Shown here: piece after piece, positions 7,246 through 16,009 of the stretch
How positions within the stretch are numbered: the stretch's first letter is position 1
Layout: each line of letters starts with the position of its first letter
DNA from: Fodinibius sp036381435
GTDB taxonomy: Bacteria; Bacteroidota; Rhodothermia; Balneolales; Balneolaceae
Assembly: GCA_036381435.1 (NCBI GenBank)
Contig: DASVCW010000039.1
Span: 124,001-188,000 of the forward strand
Length of the DNA: 64,000 nt
Direction of reading: 5' to 3'
Translations under genes and position numbers: made by a program
Notes under the pieces: generated by a model
The model's input: only the letters and a program-made list of their open reading frames with translations
What the model was told of the DNA's origin: nothing
Databases searched by the model: none

Positions 7246-8493
7246 CTACACCTTCCGAAATACCACAATACCATTGTGTCCGCCAAAACCAAAAGTGTTA
7301 CTCATCGCTACATTCACCTCTTTTTCAACCGCATCTTTTAGTACAATCTGAAGTGAAGAAGGGACTTCCTCATCAATTTGTTCGGTATTAATAGTCGGCG
7401 GAATGACCCCATTTTCAATTGCTTTAATAGAGGCAATCGCTTCAATCGCGCCCGCAGCTCCTAACAGGTGTCCCGTCATTGATTTCGTAGCGCTGATATG
7501 GAGATGTTCAGGATTTTCGCCAAAGACGTCTACAACCGCTTTGGTTTCGCTGGGATCCCCAACCGGGGTTGATGTAGCATGGGGATTCAGATAATCCACT
7601 TCATCAGCATTTATTTCACTGTCTTCAAGTGCCAGTTTCATTCCCTTTGAAGCACCTTTTCCCTCAGGATGAGTGGCCGTCATATGATGAGCGTCGGCCG
7701 TCATCGCGGCTCCGGTTACCTCGGCATAAATGTGGGCACCGCGAGCTTTGGCATGTTCGTACTCTTCTAAAACGAGCGAGGCAGCTCCTTCACCCATTAC
7801 AAATCCGTCACGGTCTTTATCGAAGGGACGAGAGGCACTTTCGGGATCATCATTACGGGTGGAAAGCGCACGCATGGACGAGAAGCCGCCAATTGAAGCT
7901 TCGGTAATTCCCGCTTCCGAGCCGCCGGTAATCATCACCTTGGCCTTGCCCCAGCGGATGTAGTTCATCGCATCCATAATCGCGGTATTCGAAGTAGCAC
8001 AGGCCGAAACGGTAGCGTAGTTGATACCCATCAAGCCGTAGCGCATGGAAATAAGTCCCGCAGCGATATCAACAATTAGTTTGGGAATAAAGAACGGGTT
8101 GAAGCGCGGGTTATAATCGCGGTTGGTGTAATTTTTAACACCTTCTTCGAACGTAAGCATACCGCCCTGGCCGCTGCCCCAGATCACTCCACTGTCGAAA
8201 GGATCCATACTCTCAAAATCCAGTCCCGAATCTTTTACCGCCTGATCGGTCGCAACGAGCGCGTATTGACTGAAAGGATCGGAACGGCGAATGAGATTAT
8301 GTTCCAGGTGATCACTTACATCAAAATCTTTGAGTTCACAGGCAAAATGCGTGCGAAACTTTGAAGGGTCAAAATGGGTGATGCGCGCCGCACCGCTTGT
8401 TCCGTTGGTGAGATTTTTCCAGAAATCTTCCACATTATTACCTATGGGAGACAATGCGCCTAATCCCGTAACTACAACTCTTTTTGGATTCAT
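7246..8493 (-). CDS. fabF: Beta-ketoacyl-ACP synthase II
   Basis: 415 residues, normal for FabF. Condenses malonyl-ACP with acyl-ACP in fatty-acid elongation. Catalytic Cys165 in VSACATSNT, the first His in NPHATSTPVGD (about residue 304, the usual AHGTSTP block in a NPHATST variant) and the second His in SMTGHLLGAAG form the Cys-His-His triad. The C-terminal NTFGFGGHNG is also diagnostic. It stands alone, not in a fab cluster, so it may be an extra synthase copy. Confidence 0.93.
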   Translation of the reverse strand: MNPKRVVVTGLGALSPIGNNVEDFWKNLTNGTSGAARITHFDPSKFRTHFACELKDFDVSDHLEHNLIRRSDPFSQYALVATDQAVKDSGLDFESMDPFDSGVIWGSGQGGMLTFEEGVKNYTNRDYNPRFNPFFIPKLIVDIAAGLISMRYGLMGINYATVSACATSNTAIMDAMNYIRWGKAKVMITGGSEAGITEASIGGFSSMRALSTRNDDPESASRPFDKDRDGFVMGEGAASLVLEEYEHAKARGAHIYAEVTGAAMTADAHHMTATHPEGKGASKGMKLALEDSEINADEVDYLNPHATSTPVGDPSETKAVVDVFGENPEHLHISATKSMTGHLLGAAGAIEAIASIKAIENGVIPPTINTEQIDEEVPSSLQIVLKDAVEKEVNVAMSNTFGFGGHNGIVVFRKV

Positions 8494-8586
8494 TTATAAA
8501 AGTTTGTTGAATGATGATAAATTCGGTGTCAAAAATACCAAAGTATAAGGCATTGATCACCTTAAATTTTGGAAAAGAATGGTACT

Positions 8587-8640
8587 GTGCATTTCGTAGT
8601 TCGTATTGTGCAGGAATAAATAGAAACTACGCAATACACA
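8587..8640. repeat. Quasi-periodic hairpin, TACGTAGT-word family
   Basis: Left arm GTGCATTTCGTAGTT (8587-8601) pairs with AAACTACGCAATACAC (8624-8639). Both arms consist of variations of GTAGTTCGTATTGTG-like words. It lies upstream of the divergent genes at 8493 and 8689, so it could also affect their promoters. One of several hairpins in the window built this way. Confidence 0.5.
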
Positions 8641-8688
8641 CTATTTTCTTATCTTTAGTTGAATCTTAAAAAAGTTAAAGAACGCCTC

Positions 8689-9048
8689 ATGTCAAAAGTA
8701 AAACTCATCGAAATCGCTCATGGACGCAGCGGGGATAAAGGCGACGGCAGTAATGTAGGAATTATAGCTCGTCATCCCGATATTTATCCTTTTTTAAAAG
8801 AAAATCTCACTGCAGAGAGGGTGAAGGAGCATATGAAACATATTTGCAAGGGTGATGTGGAGCGGTTTGAACTCCCTAACATCGGCGCGCTCAACTTTGT
8901 TCTTCATGAAAGCTTAGGCGGTGGGGGTACGGTGTCACTAAAACTCGATGCCCAGGGAAAAACCCATGCTTCGTTAGTATTAAGAATGGAGATGGAAGTA
9001 CCCGAAGAATTGCTTGAAAAGGTGAGGGATACAGAGCAGACGGTGTGA
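8689..9048 (+). CDS. AtuA C-terminal-domain-like protein
   Basis: 119 residues from the ATG at 8689 (an in-frame TTG at 8659 would add ten basic residues and is less likely). The sequence LIEIAHGRSGDKGDGSNVGI is the hallmark of the C-terminal domain of AtuA/DUF1446-type proteins, where acyclic terpene utilisation proteins carry a similar AxARSGDKG block. Here it stands alone, and GALNFVLHESLGGGGTVSL continues the domain. In other genomes this domain accompanies acyl-CoA carboxylase/terpene degradation genes; none is nearby. Function unknown. Confidence 0.75.
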   Translation: MSKVKLIEIAHGRSGDKGDGSNVGIIARHPDIYPFLKENLTAERVKEHMKHICKGDVERFELPNIGALNFVLHESLGGGGTVSLKLDAQGKTHASLVLRMEMEVPEELLEKVRDTEQTV

Positions 9049-9164
9049 AGGTTTGGTCTGAATTTACTTTAGACGCTGAAAGTAGAAAATTTATTATAAT
9101 AACTACGAGGTTTGCAGAATAATTATTTCCATGAGTTATAACGAACAGAAGACTAAATTCTCAT

Positions 9165-9758
9165 TTATTCCCTATCTTCTTCCCTGTCCTCAATAATCGC
9201 CTCCAACAACTCATCGCGTTTCATTTTAGAGCGGCCGGGGATGTCCCTTTCACCGGCTATTTCATAAAGTTCGGCTTTGGTCTTGAGCTTAAGCCCGTAT
9301 ATTCTGTCTTCCCCATCTACTGAATAAGGAATTTCTTCATCTTCATCCGCCTCTTTTATATCCGAAATTACTTTTTCCAGAAATTCAATCACCTTTTCTC
9401 GCTGTTTCTTTTCGGAAACATTCCATTTCCCCTTTTTGGCCCGCAAGTGGGCTACCTTAAACTTTTCTCCCTCTAGGCGGGTCATATAACTGTTGGCGTC
9501 CAGCTTATCCACCCTTTGATGGGCCACGATCAGCCAGTTGTATCCTGTACCTACAGGTGCTCCCGAACCTTTAGGCGCTTTTCCCGCTCTTCTTTTTTTG
9601 GTTTGATAAAATATCTCCCATTCCTCGGGTGTTATCTTCCGTTCTTTCCATTCCCCTTTATCGTAGTACCACTTATGCCTGCCGCCTACTTTCATTCCTG
9701 AGTAGCGCTTGCCTTTGTGTTCTTTTAGTTTATTGTACTTCTTATCTTTTTCAGCCAT
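9165..9758 (-). CDS. Highly charged protein with C-terminal SAP/Rho-N-like domain
   Basis: 197 residues from the ATG at 9758 (a further ATG four codons upstream is possible). Lys/Glu-rich throughout. The C-terminal TKAELYEIAGERDIPGRSKM region (about 160-195) resembles the small helix-extended-helix of SAP or Rho N-terminal domains, which bind nucleic acid. The N-terminal and middle part (HKWYYDKGEWKERKITPEEW; GTGYNWLIVAHQRVDKLDAN) has no recognised family. A nucleic-acid-associated role is suggested only by the C-terminus. Confidence 0.6.
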   Translation of the reverse strand: MAEKDKKYNKLKEHKGKRYSGMKVGGRHKWYYDKGEWKERKITPEEWEIFYQTKKRRAGKAPKGSGAPVGTGYNWLIVAHQRVDKLDANSYMTRLEGEKFKVAHLRAKKGKWNVSEKKQREKVIEFLEKVISDIKEADEDEEIPYSVDGEDRIYGLKLKTKAELYEIAGERDIPGRSKMKRDELLEAIIEDREEDRE

Positions 9759-9921
9759 GACATTTGACACTCCTGCATTTAAGACGAATAATTTTTCGTG
9801 ATATGATTTATTTTTTGAACCGTGATATTTATGCTATGTTCCTGATTTATCCGTGATGTTAGGTTATCACTAAAAACAGTACTGCGGCGAGCAGAAGCAC
9901 TCTTAATTTTAAAAGAACACT

Positions 9922-11328
9922 GTGAAAAAATTTGATTTCGATACCAAAACCAGATCTGAAGCCTGGGACTATTTGCTTGAGGAATTGGAAAGCTATTATG
10001 CGGACACCGAATCTTTGCCCGTTGCTCCAACGCTTGATCACGAAAAGATTAATGAATATGTGCATCAGCCTTCCCTAAAATCGCCATTGGCCTTTAATGA
10101 AGCTATAGATCATGTGGTGCGCGGGTTGAAAAAATTCGCTGTTCACACTCCTCATCCGCAGTATTTTGGTCTTTTCAATCCGCGATCAACCTTTCCCGGA
10201 ATTCTGGCAGATACCATAGCCGCAACCTTTAATCCCCAGTTAGCCGCATGGAGTCATGCTCCTTTCGCGGCTGAAGTGGAAAACAGACTCATTGAAGAGA
10301 TCGGGAAAAAGTTTGGCTATCAGCAATCAACCGTTGACGGGACATTCACAACCGGAGGAACGGAAGCTAATATTACCGCCCTTTTATGCGCCCTGAACGC
10401 TGCTTTTACTGAATATGCCAGTAAAGGCCTCGGGGCGATTGACAAGAACCCCGTCGTTTATGTTTCGGCCGAAAGTCATCATTCTTTGGTAAGAGCGGCA
10501 AGTGTTGCGGGCTTGGGAATGGATGCTGTACGAGCAATCCCTGTCAATGACCGTTTGCAAATGCGAACAGACCTGCTCGAAAAACAAATTGCAGAGGATC
10601 TGGAAAAAAATTGTTACCCATTGATGGTAACGGCAACGATGGGGACCACAGGAACGGGTGCTATTGATGACATCAAAACAATAGCAGCGATAGCATCAGA
10701 GAATAATCTATGGTTGCATGCGGATGCTGCATATGGCGGCGCCGTTGCGCTTTCGAAACGCCACAAAAAATTAATCCGGGATATTGACCTTGCGGATTCC
10801 ATCACCTTTGATGCTCACAAATGGATGTCGGTTCCGATGAGCGCGGGAATGTTCATCACAAAGCATCCATCCATTTTAAGCCAAACGTTCCGTATAACGG
10901 CAGACTATATGCCCAAAGAAGCTGATGAACTTCAAATCGTCGATCCTTTTACTCATTCCATTCAATGGTCGAGAAGATTTACAGGATTGAAAATGTATCT
11001 TTCCTTGCTAATGCTCGGATGGGAGGCATATGAACAACTAGTCGAGCACCAAATCAAAATAGGGAAGCTGTTGAAGAACGAGCTGCAAAAGGACGGTTGG
11101 ACGATATTCAATCATACTGATCTACCGATTGTATGTTTTGGCAAAGAGCATTTTGAAGAAAACCCCGATGCGGCAATAAAGCTAAATAAAAAGATCCTTG
11201 CTTCGGGAGGTGCGTGGCTCTCGGTATATAATATCAACGGGATAAATACCTTAAGGGCATGCATAACCAATTATGCAACTGATGAAGATAATATCCATCG
11301 GCTCCTTAAGATATTACGGGAAGTATAA
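9922..11328 (+). CDS. PLP-dependent group II decarboxylase
   Basis: 468 residues starting at a GTG; the next residues, KKFDFDTKTRSEAWDYLL, fit the family N-terminus. Fold-type I pyridoxal decarboxylase of the aromatic-L-amino-acid/glutamate group: TTGGTEANITAL (143-154), HADAAYGGA (266-274) and the PLP lysine Lys300 in FDAHKWMSVP. Substrate (aromatic amino acid, glutamate, aspartate or 2,4-diaminobutyrate) cannot be assigned from the sequence alone. No transporter is next to it. Confidence 0.85.
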   Translation: MKKFDFDTKTRSEAWDYLLEELESYYADTESLPVAPTLDHEKINEYVHQPSLKSPLAFNEAIDHVVRGLKKFAVHTPHPQYFGLFNPRSTFPGILADTIAATFNPQLAAWSHAPFAAEVENRLIEEIGKKFGYQQSTVDGTFTTGGTEANITALLCALNAAFTEYASKGLGAIDKNPVVYVSAESHHSLVRAASVAGLGMDAVRAIPVNDRLQMRTDLLEKQIAEDLEKNCYPLMVTATMGTTGTGAIDDIKTIAAIASENNLWLHADAAYGGAVALSKRHKKLIRDIDLADSITFDAHKWMSVPMSAGMFITKHPSILSQTFRITADYMPKEADELQIVDPFTHSIQWSRRFTGLKMYLSLLMLGWEAYEQLVEHQIKIGKLLKNELQKDGWTIFNHTDLPIVCFGKEHFEENPDAAIKLNKKILASGGAWLSVYNINGINTLRACITNYATDEDNIHRLLKILREV

Positions 11329-11354
11329 ATAGATCATCGAATGCGTTTCTAAAT

Positions 11355-11375
11355 AAGACGGATGCAATCCGTCTT
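11355..11375. repeat. Compact palindrome AAGACGGAT/ATCCGTCTT
   Basis: Nine-base perfect stem with a 3-base loop, between the convergent decarboxylase and DUF2911 genes. Same positional class as the palindromes at 7113, 25946 and 27320. No T-run, so a terminator role is uncertain. Confidence 0.6.
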
Positions 11376-11380
11376 TACGG

Positions 11381-11959
11381 TTAGTCTGATTCCAAAAACT
11401 CTACCGGTATCATGACCTTCGTTTTATCCCAGGCCATAATGATGCTGGTGGAATCTTCTTTAATATCCGAAAAATGAATGGTGAAAGCTTCAGTTACGGC
11501 TTGTGTTTGTGTCGCGGGGACATCAACCCGTAAAACATCGAATTGCGGGTCGTATTCAAAAGCACCCCACTGGCCAAGTTCATTATTTAAAATAACGGTC
11601 CACGGTTCATTTTCGCGGGGGATGGTAAATAAAGCATAGGTTCCGGCTTCAAGCTCTTTCCCCGCAAAGAGAATATCACTCGTGGTGGTTAATTCGGTAG
11701 CTTCGTTAGCGCCCGTACGCCAAACTTCACCATAAGGCTCAAGGCCTCCAAAAATATCTCGTCCCCTTTTATAAGGCTGGCCATAGACAACTTTTACATA
11801 TGTATCGGTTGGTTGATGGGTGATGTTAGCGATAGCAATAGGAGACTTCCGCCTTACGGGATTCGGTTCCTGTGGCTCCGGTTCACTGCAAGCCGAAAGA
11901 ATGAAAACGGATAAAAGAGTTAAAGAAATAAGCTTCGTGGATTTAAAAAGAGATGCCAT
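11381..11959 (-). CDS. DUF2911-domain lipoprotein
   Basis: 192 residues from the ATG at 11959; an ATG 12 codons upstream precedes a non-signal stretch. Type II signal peptide with lipobox ILSAC, then a linker and a DUF2911 domain with characteristic segments VVYGQPYKRGRDIFG, GEVWRTGANEATEL, TYALFTIP and WGAFEYD. Predicted to sit in the periplasm or outer membrane as a lipoprotein. DUF2911 proteins are common in Bacteroidota-like bacteria and have no established function. Confidence 0.88.
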   Translation of the reverse strand: MASLFKSTKLISLTLLSVFILSACSEPEPQEPNPVRRKSPIAIANITHQPTDTYVKVVYGQPYKRGRDIFGGLEPYGEVWRTGANEATELTTTSDILFAGKELEAGTYALFTIPRENEPWTVILNNELGQWGAFEYDPQFDVLRVDVPATQTQAVTEAFTIHFSDIKEDSTSIIMAWDKTKVMIPVEFLESD

Positions 11960-12042
11960 AAAATGGAGTAATTTGATTAACAAGTATATACGCATCGCAT
12001 GCGTCTAAAAAGCAATTCCTAAGATAGCAACAACAAATCATT

Positions 12043-14937
12043 TTAAAAATCTCCTATAAAAAATTCGGTATTGCCGCTGGCGGGCTCAAAGCCGAAACCA
12101 ACTCCGATATCAAACGCTAAATTAGAAAAACGGAACCGGGCCCGAATGCCAATACCCAAAACACTGCGAGAGCCTTTTAGCCAGTTTTCGAAGGTAGGAT
12201 CGGTAACCGTATTTGTAAAGCCAACTAAATAAACATTACTTAAATAAAGCGGTACTAAGAAACCTCCGTTATCCACATAAAAAAGTGGTATGGTGTAACG
12301 AGTACTGAAGCTCAACAAGTTATTTGAATCGACTAAAACCGGCCCGGAAAAAGCATCTGATATGATTGATTGGTTATCATAAATCAAAGCGGACTGAGTG
12401 ATACCTTCGATTCCCAGGCGAAGTGACTGATTCCACCGTCTTAGAGGAGAAAAATAAGCATAAAGGCCGCCGGTGAAAGCGGTTGACTGGCCCGGAGAAA
12501 ACTGAATGGTGCTGTTATAAGCATTAAAAGTGAGGGATTCCGAGTTCAAATAATGCTCAAGTTCGGTATATAAAATAAGCCCTGAATTTGGCTGAAGGTC
12601 GCGGATGTTTTGCTGAAGGCGGAAATTTAACTGCCCGTAAAGAGTACCTATGGTGATGTTCCCAAAGCCCGACTGATTACCGGTGCCGCCAACTTCAAAA
12701 AAGCGAATCTGGGAACGACGAATTTGCGGCTCTACAAAAAGAGAAGTGAAAAAAACATTCTGATTCAACCGAAATTGAAACGGAACGCTGACTGCCAAAC
12801 TCCGCTCTTGCCGGAACAACGTTCTTGTTACAGCTCCTTCAGATGTTTCGTTAGTAAAAGAAAAGTACGACGGCTCGCTAAAAAAGCGCACTTCAAAACC
12901 CGGATAAAAGGTTTTGTTTTGATAAGTTAAATCGTACCAAAGCCGATTTTCCAGATAGGTAACTGCAGCAGAGTAAGACTGACTTTGAAGCAAATTATTG
13001 CTGTGGAAGGCAAGCCCCAGCTGATAGACATCGCGGGTTGAAACTTCCTCAAACACAGGCAGTACCGTTCGCGGTTTTAACCAGTTTAAACCCGGGGAAT
13101 AATCACCCGCCTCCCAGTTCTTTGACCCGGCAATAACAGAATCAGGAACGGAGGGGTGAATGACTTCAAGCTTACCTCCATTAAATTGCCAAGTACTGAC
13201 GGAGATCAATTCATCAAAAAAATCAGCCCGTTCAATAATGGCTGGAAGGCGTTTATTTTCAACTTGTTTTACAAAGGCAACACGATCTCCATCAGGACTA
13301 TAAGTCCCTTCAAAGGCATTAAAAGAAGCGTTAGTGATTTGAGTGATGTTTTTTTCTTCAAGGCTATATTCGTACAGCTGGTGAACGTCTGAAAAGTCAC
13401 TGCTAAATATCAGCTTATCACCACGGGGGTGCCATTGAGGGTCAAAAACAGAACCATCCGCGAATGAAATATCCGGCGCTTGCTGCAATTGCATGCTAAT
13501 GTTTTCGAGAGTGGTAATCCATAAAGCCTGTCTTCCGTCTTTGTTTACAATCACCGCCCATTGATCGTTGACGGGATTATCGGCAACAGCTATAATTTCA
13601 TACTCCGGCATATACAGAATTTCATCAATGGAAATTACTTCACCCTCATTCGTCTCAACCGAGACCAGGCGGGATGAAGCAGGGCGCGTTTGCAGGGCCA
13701 GGAAACCATCACCCCGAAAAACAGGAGAATACATTCGTCCGTCATCGGTAAGTTGTTGCTTTTGCCCGGTTTCAATATTGTAGCGGACTAATTCGGCTTT
13801 ATAAGTGTTATCGTAAAGCGTGCTCGTTTCAAAATAACTGAAAACCATCGTTGATTTGTTGGTCGAGAGATCGTATTGAAAATCGCCGATGGTGCTGGTG
13901 GTGATCAGGCGTTCAGTTTTGCCTGATTCCAATTGGTAGGAATAAAATCCCGGACGGGCATTGTAGAAAGAGCCGTAAAAAATGAGGGTTGAGTCGGACA
14001 ACCATTTTGGGCGGCGGATTTCAGCACCTTCAAACGGAACAGGCAAATAGCCTGTTTGCGGGAGTGGTTTTTTTTCCTCAAGCCTTTTTTCATGGAACTG
14101 CTCAAACCGGTCGTATAATTGGTTGGGCCAAAGTCCTGTTTCGTGCCGCAAAGCAACGCCATAGCCCAGAAAAGGAAAATTAACATAAAAATCGAGGGCT
14201 TCGCGGGTGGTTGAAGGGCCGAATTCATCTTGCAGCCAGGCCGTAAACTCGTAACCACCGATGTAGTGGCGGTTGAAAGGACGCGTGTAGGCGGAATACT
14301 GCATCAGCTGCCCCATTGACCAGCGGAGGTTGCTGGTGAACGTGGCATCAAACTGGTTGGTGAAGACGGGGAGGTTACCGCGACCACCGTCGGGAGCCAC
14401 ATTGACGGTTTCATGATGAACGGCGATACCTTCCAGCATACCGATGGGAATAGCACCGTGAAACGACCGTGCCAGATCGGGGGAAAAGAGACTGACCAAT
14501 TGTGGAATATTGTAATCGCCCAAATGGCTGAATTGCAGCGCGTGAACCAGTTCGTGCGGACCTACATTCCACAGCCAATTTCCTGTTTGTGGATTGAGCG
14601 CTTTGCCTTTTATGGGTGGCAGTTCAATTTCAGACCGGAAATGGAAAGGGGTGACAAAGCCGTTAGAACGATCATTATAATCGTTTAAAATAACGGGGAA
14701 GTTTTCCAGGCTCCCCCCTACCAGCTTTTGGGCTAAAGGATATTGTGTTTCTAAAATGCGCCCCATTTGGAGGGCTGAAGCATAGTTTCCTTCTCCATAA
14801 ACAAGTTTAAAGTGGGGAGTCAGCAAGTATTGCCAATTTTGATCGGGCGGGCGGTATTGTGTGGGGTAAAACTGGGCAAAACAGGGGATGGAAAGGGTGA
14901 AAGAAAAAATTAAAAGAGTGATTGTTTTGCGAGCCAT
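12043..14937 (-). CDS. HExxH metallopeptidase-like + beta-propeller + outer-membrane barrel protein
   Basis: 964 residues. Signal peptide (1-21, ending CFAQ). An N-terminal domain has the zinc motif HELVH (128-132) and a downstream GMLEGIAVHHE (166-176) whose Glu169 could be the third ligand, a gluzincin arrangement. Residues about 310-600 contain repeated TolB/PD40-type propeller blades (for example PQWHPRGDKLIFSSD, GTYSPDGDRVAF). The C-terminal 300 residues alternate aromatic/polar strands and end in an aromatic residue (FFIGDF), as in an outer-membrane beta-barrel. Probable surface or periplasmic protein anchored by the barrel; peptidase activity is inferred from motifs only. Confidence 0.75.
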   Translation of the reverse strand: MARKTITLLIFSFTLSIPCFAQFYPTQYRPPDQNWQYLLTPHFKLVYGEGNYASALQMGRILETQYPLAQKLVGGSLENFPVILNDYNDRSNGFVTPFHFRSEIELPPIKGKALNPQTGNWLWNVGPHELVHALQFSHLGDYNIPQLVSLFSPDLARSFHGAIPIGMLEGIAVHHETVNVAPDGGRGNLPVFTNQFDATFTSNLRWSMGQLMQYSAYTRPFNRHYIGGYEFTAWLQDEFGPSTTREALDFYVNFPFLGYGVALRHETGLWPNQLYDRFEQFHEKRLEEKKPLPQTGYLPVPFEGAEIRRPKWLSDSTLIFYGSFYNARPGFYSYQLESGKTERLITTSTIGDFQYDLSTNKSTMVFSYFETSTLYDNTYKAELVRYNIETGQKQQLTDDGRMYSPVFRGDGFLALQTRPASSRLVSVETNEGEVISIDEILYMPEYEIIAVADNPVNDQWAVIVNKDGRQALWITTLENISMQLQQAPDISFADGSVFDPQWHPRGDKLIFSSDFSDVHQLYEYSLEEKNITQITNASFNAFEGTYSPDGDRVAFVKQVENKRLPAIIERADFFDELISVSTWQFNGGKLEVIHPSVPDSVIAGSKNWEAGDYSPGLNWLKPRTVLPVFEEVSTRDVYQLGLAFHSNNLLQSQSYSAAVTYLENRLWYDLTYQNKTFYPGFEVRFFSEPSYFSFTNETSEGAVTRTLFRQERSLAVSVPFQFRLNQNVFFTSLFVEPQIRRSQIRFFEVGGTGNQSGFGNITIGTLYGQLNFRLQQNIRDLQPNSGLILYTELEHYLNSESLTFNAYNSTIQFSPGQSTAFTGGLYAYFSPLRRWNQSLRLGIEGITQSALIYDNQSIISDAFSGPVLVDSNNLLSFSTRYTIPLFYVDNGGFLVPLYLSNVYLVGFTNTVTDPTFENWLKGSRSVLGIGIRARFRFSNLAFDIGVGFGFEPASGNTEFFIGDF

Positions 14938-15291
14938 ATGATAATTGCTTGATTCAGCGAAATGCCAAGTTTAAACCTGAAGATATGGAGCTACCGACTG
15001 ATAGAATAGTAACTGAAAAAGGGGGATCAAGCAAGGGCCGATAGGCTCCAAGCTGTGACCCCACTTTTTGTATTCGGTTTATAATAAACGTTTATAAACA
15101 TATGAGAGACAGAAATTATGTAAATGATTTAAACAACAGCTTCCCCACCCTTCTTTTGCTTTAAGAAGTGTTAGAAAACATTAGCTATTTTTGTAAGCGA
15201 GTGTATTCTCGGTGTTTTTCAGAGCGAAATACAAGAGATGAAAATCAAATTAAGTAATGGCTTGATGCCTTGGCCAGATTTTTAATAATTC
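14938..15291. other. Intergenic region
   Basis: 354 bases with no gene. A loose inverted repeat, AAAAAGGGGGATCA (15016-15029) against TGACCCCACTTTTT (15056-15069), could be a terminator for the gene at 15292 or another dispersed repeat. Confidence 0.3.
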
Positions 15292-15999
15292 TCAAAATCC
15301 CAATCCACTACTTATACTAAGGCGAATACCAGATAAATTTGCACTAAAATATGACCCATTTATTCTTAGCTTAGCATCCTTATTCCCCTTTAGGTGAAGA
15401 GGGAAGTCCGTGATATTGAACAGAAATCCCACCCCAAACCTTAGGGGAAATGGTAGCATGTTTATTTCAACTCCAATAACAGGTTCTATTGCAACATTTT
15501 GAGCAGTGAGTAGCGTAATTTCTTCTGCCCTGCTGCCATTGGCAAATATTATTTCATCTTTTAATTTTAGTCTTGTTGATAATATGGATAGCTGGGTTTG
15601 AATGAATGGAGTAATTCTACTGTTTTCATTGACCATTTTCTCATAATGAATTCCCACTTGATAACAAGACAACAGTTGATCTGAGGTAACTCGTCCTGAG
15701 TAATCGCTTGCTGTTACTCGTCCACCTGTAGAGAAGAACCCTCCAAAAATGCCAACTCCTTCACTTGATGTAATTTTTCGAGTTAGTTGAATCTTATAAT
15801 AAGGTTGATTCGGAAAGCTATCGGTTATTTTGAGTGGTAAATCGGAAGCTGAAATTATTTGATTCTGTAGCTTTTCCATACCGGAAAGATTAAATGTAGC
15901 ATATCCCACTGTACCCCTGATCATTAAATCTTGAGAATAAGTGGTAAAATTTAAGAATAGCGTTATAAAAAAGAATATAGGAAGGCATCTTTTCAACAT
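15292..15999 (-). CDS. Predicted outer-membrane beta-barrel protein
   Basis: 235 residues. Signal peptide 1-22 (ending TYSQ). The mature part has alternating beta-strand patterns and ends in Phe (ISSGLGF), typical of a small outer-membrane barrel of the porin/OmpW-like size. No named family is recognised. It starts 10 bp after the stop of the lipoprotein gene at 16010, so the two are an operon and perhaps act together at the outer membrane. Confidence 0.65.
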   Translation of the reverse strand: MLKRCLPIFFFITLFLNFTTYSQDLMIRGTVGYATFNLSGMEKLQNQIISASDLPLKITDSFPNQPYYKIQLTRKITSSEGVGIFGGFFSTGGRVTASDYSGRVTSDQLLSCYQVGIHYEKMVNENSRITPFIQTQLSILSTRLKLKDEIIFANGSRAEEITLLTAQNVAIEPVIGVEINMLPFPLRFGVGFLFNITDFPLHLKGNKDAKLRINGSYFSANLSGIRLSISSGLGF

Positions 16000-16009
16000 A
16001 ACTTCCTCT

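Noticed and set aside
13905..14258. 117-residue minus-strand frame inside the large HExxH/propeller gene
   Set aside because: Overlapping shadow in another frame of a well-supported 964-residue gene.
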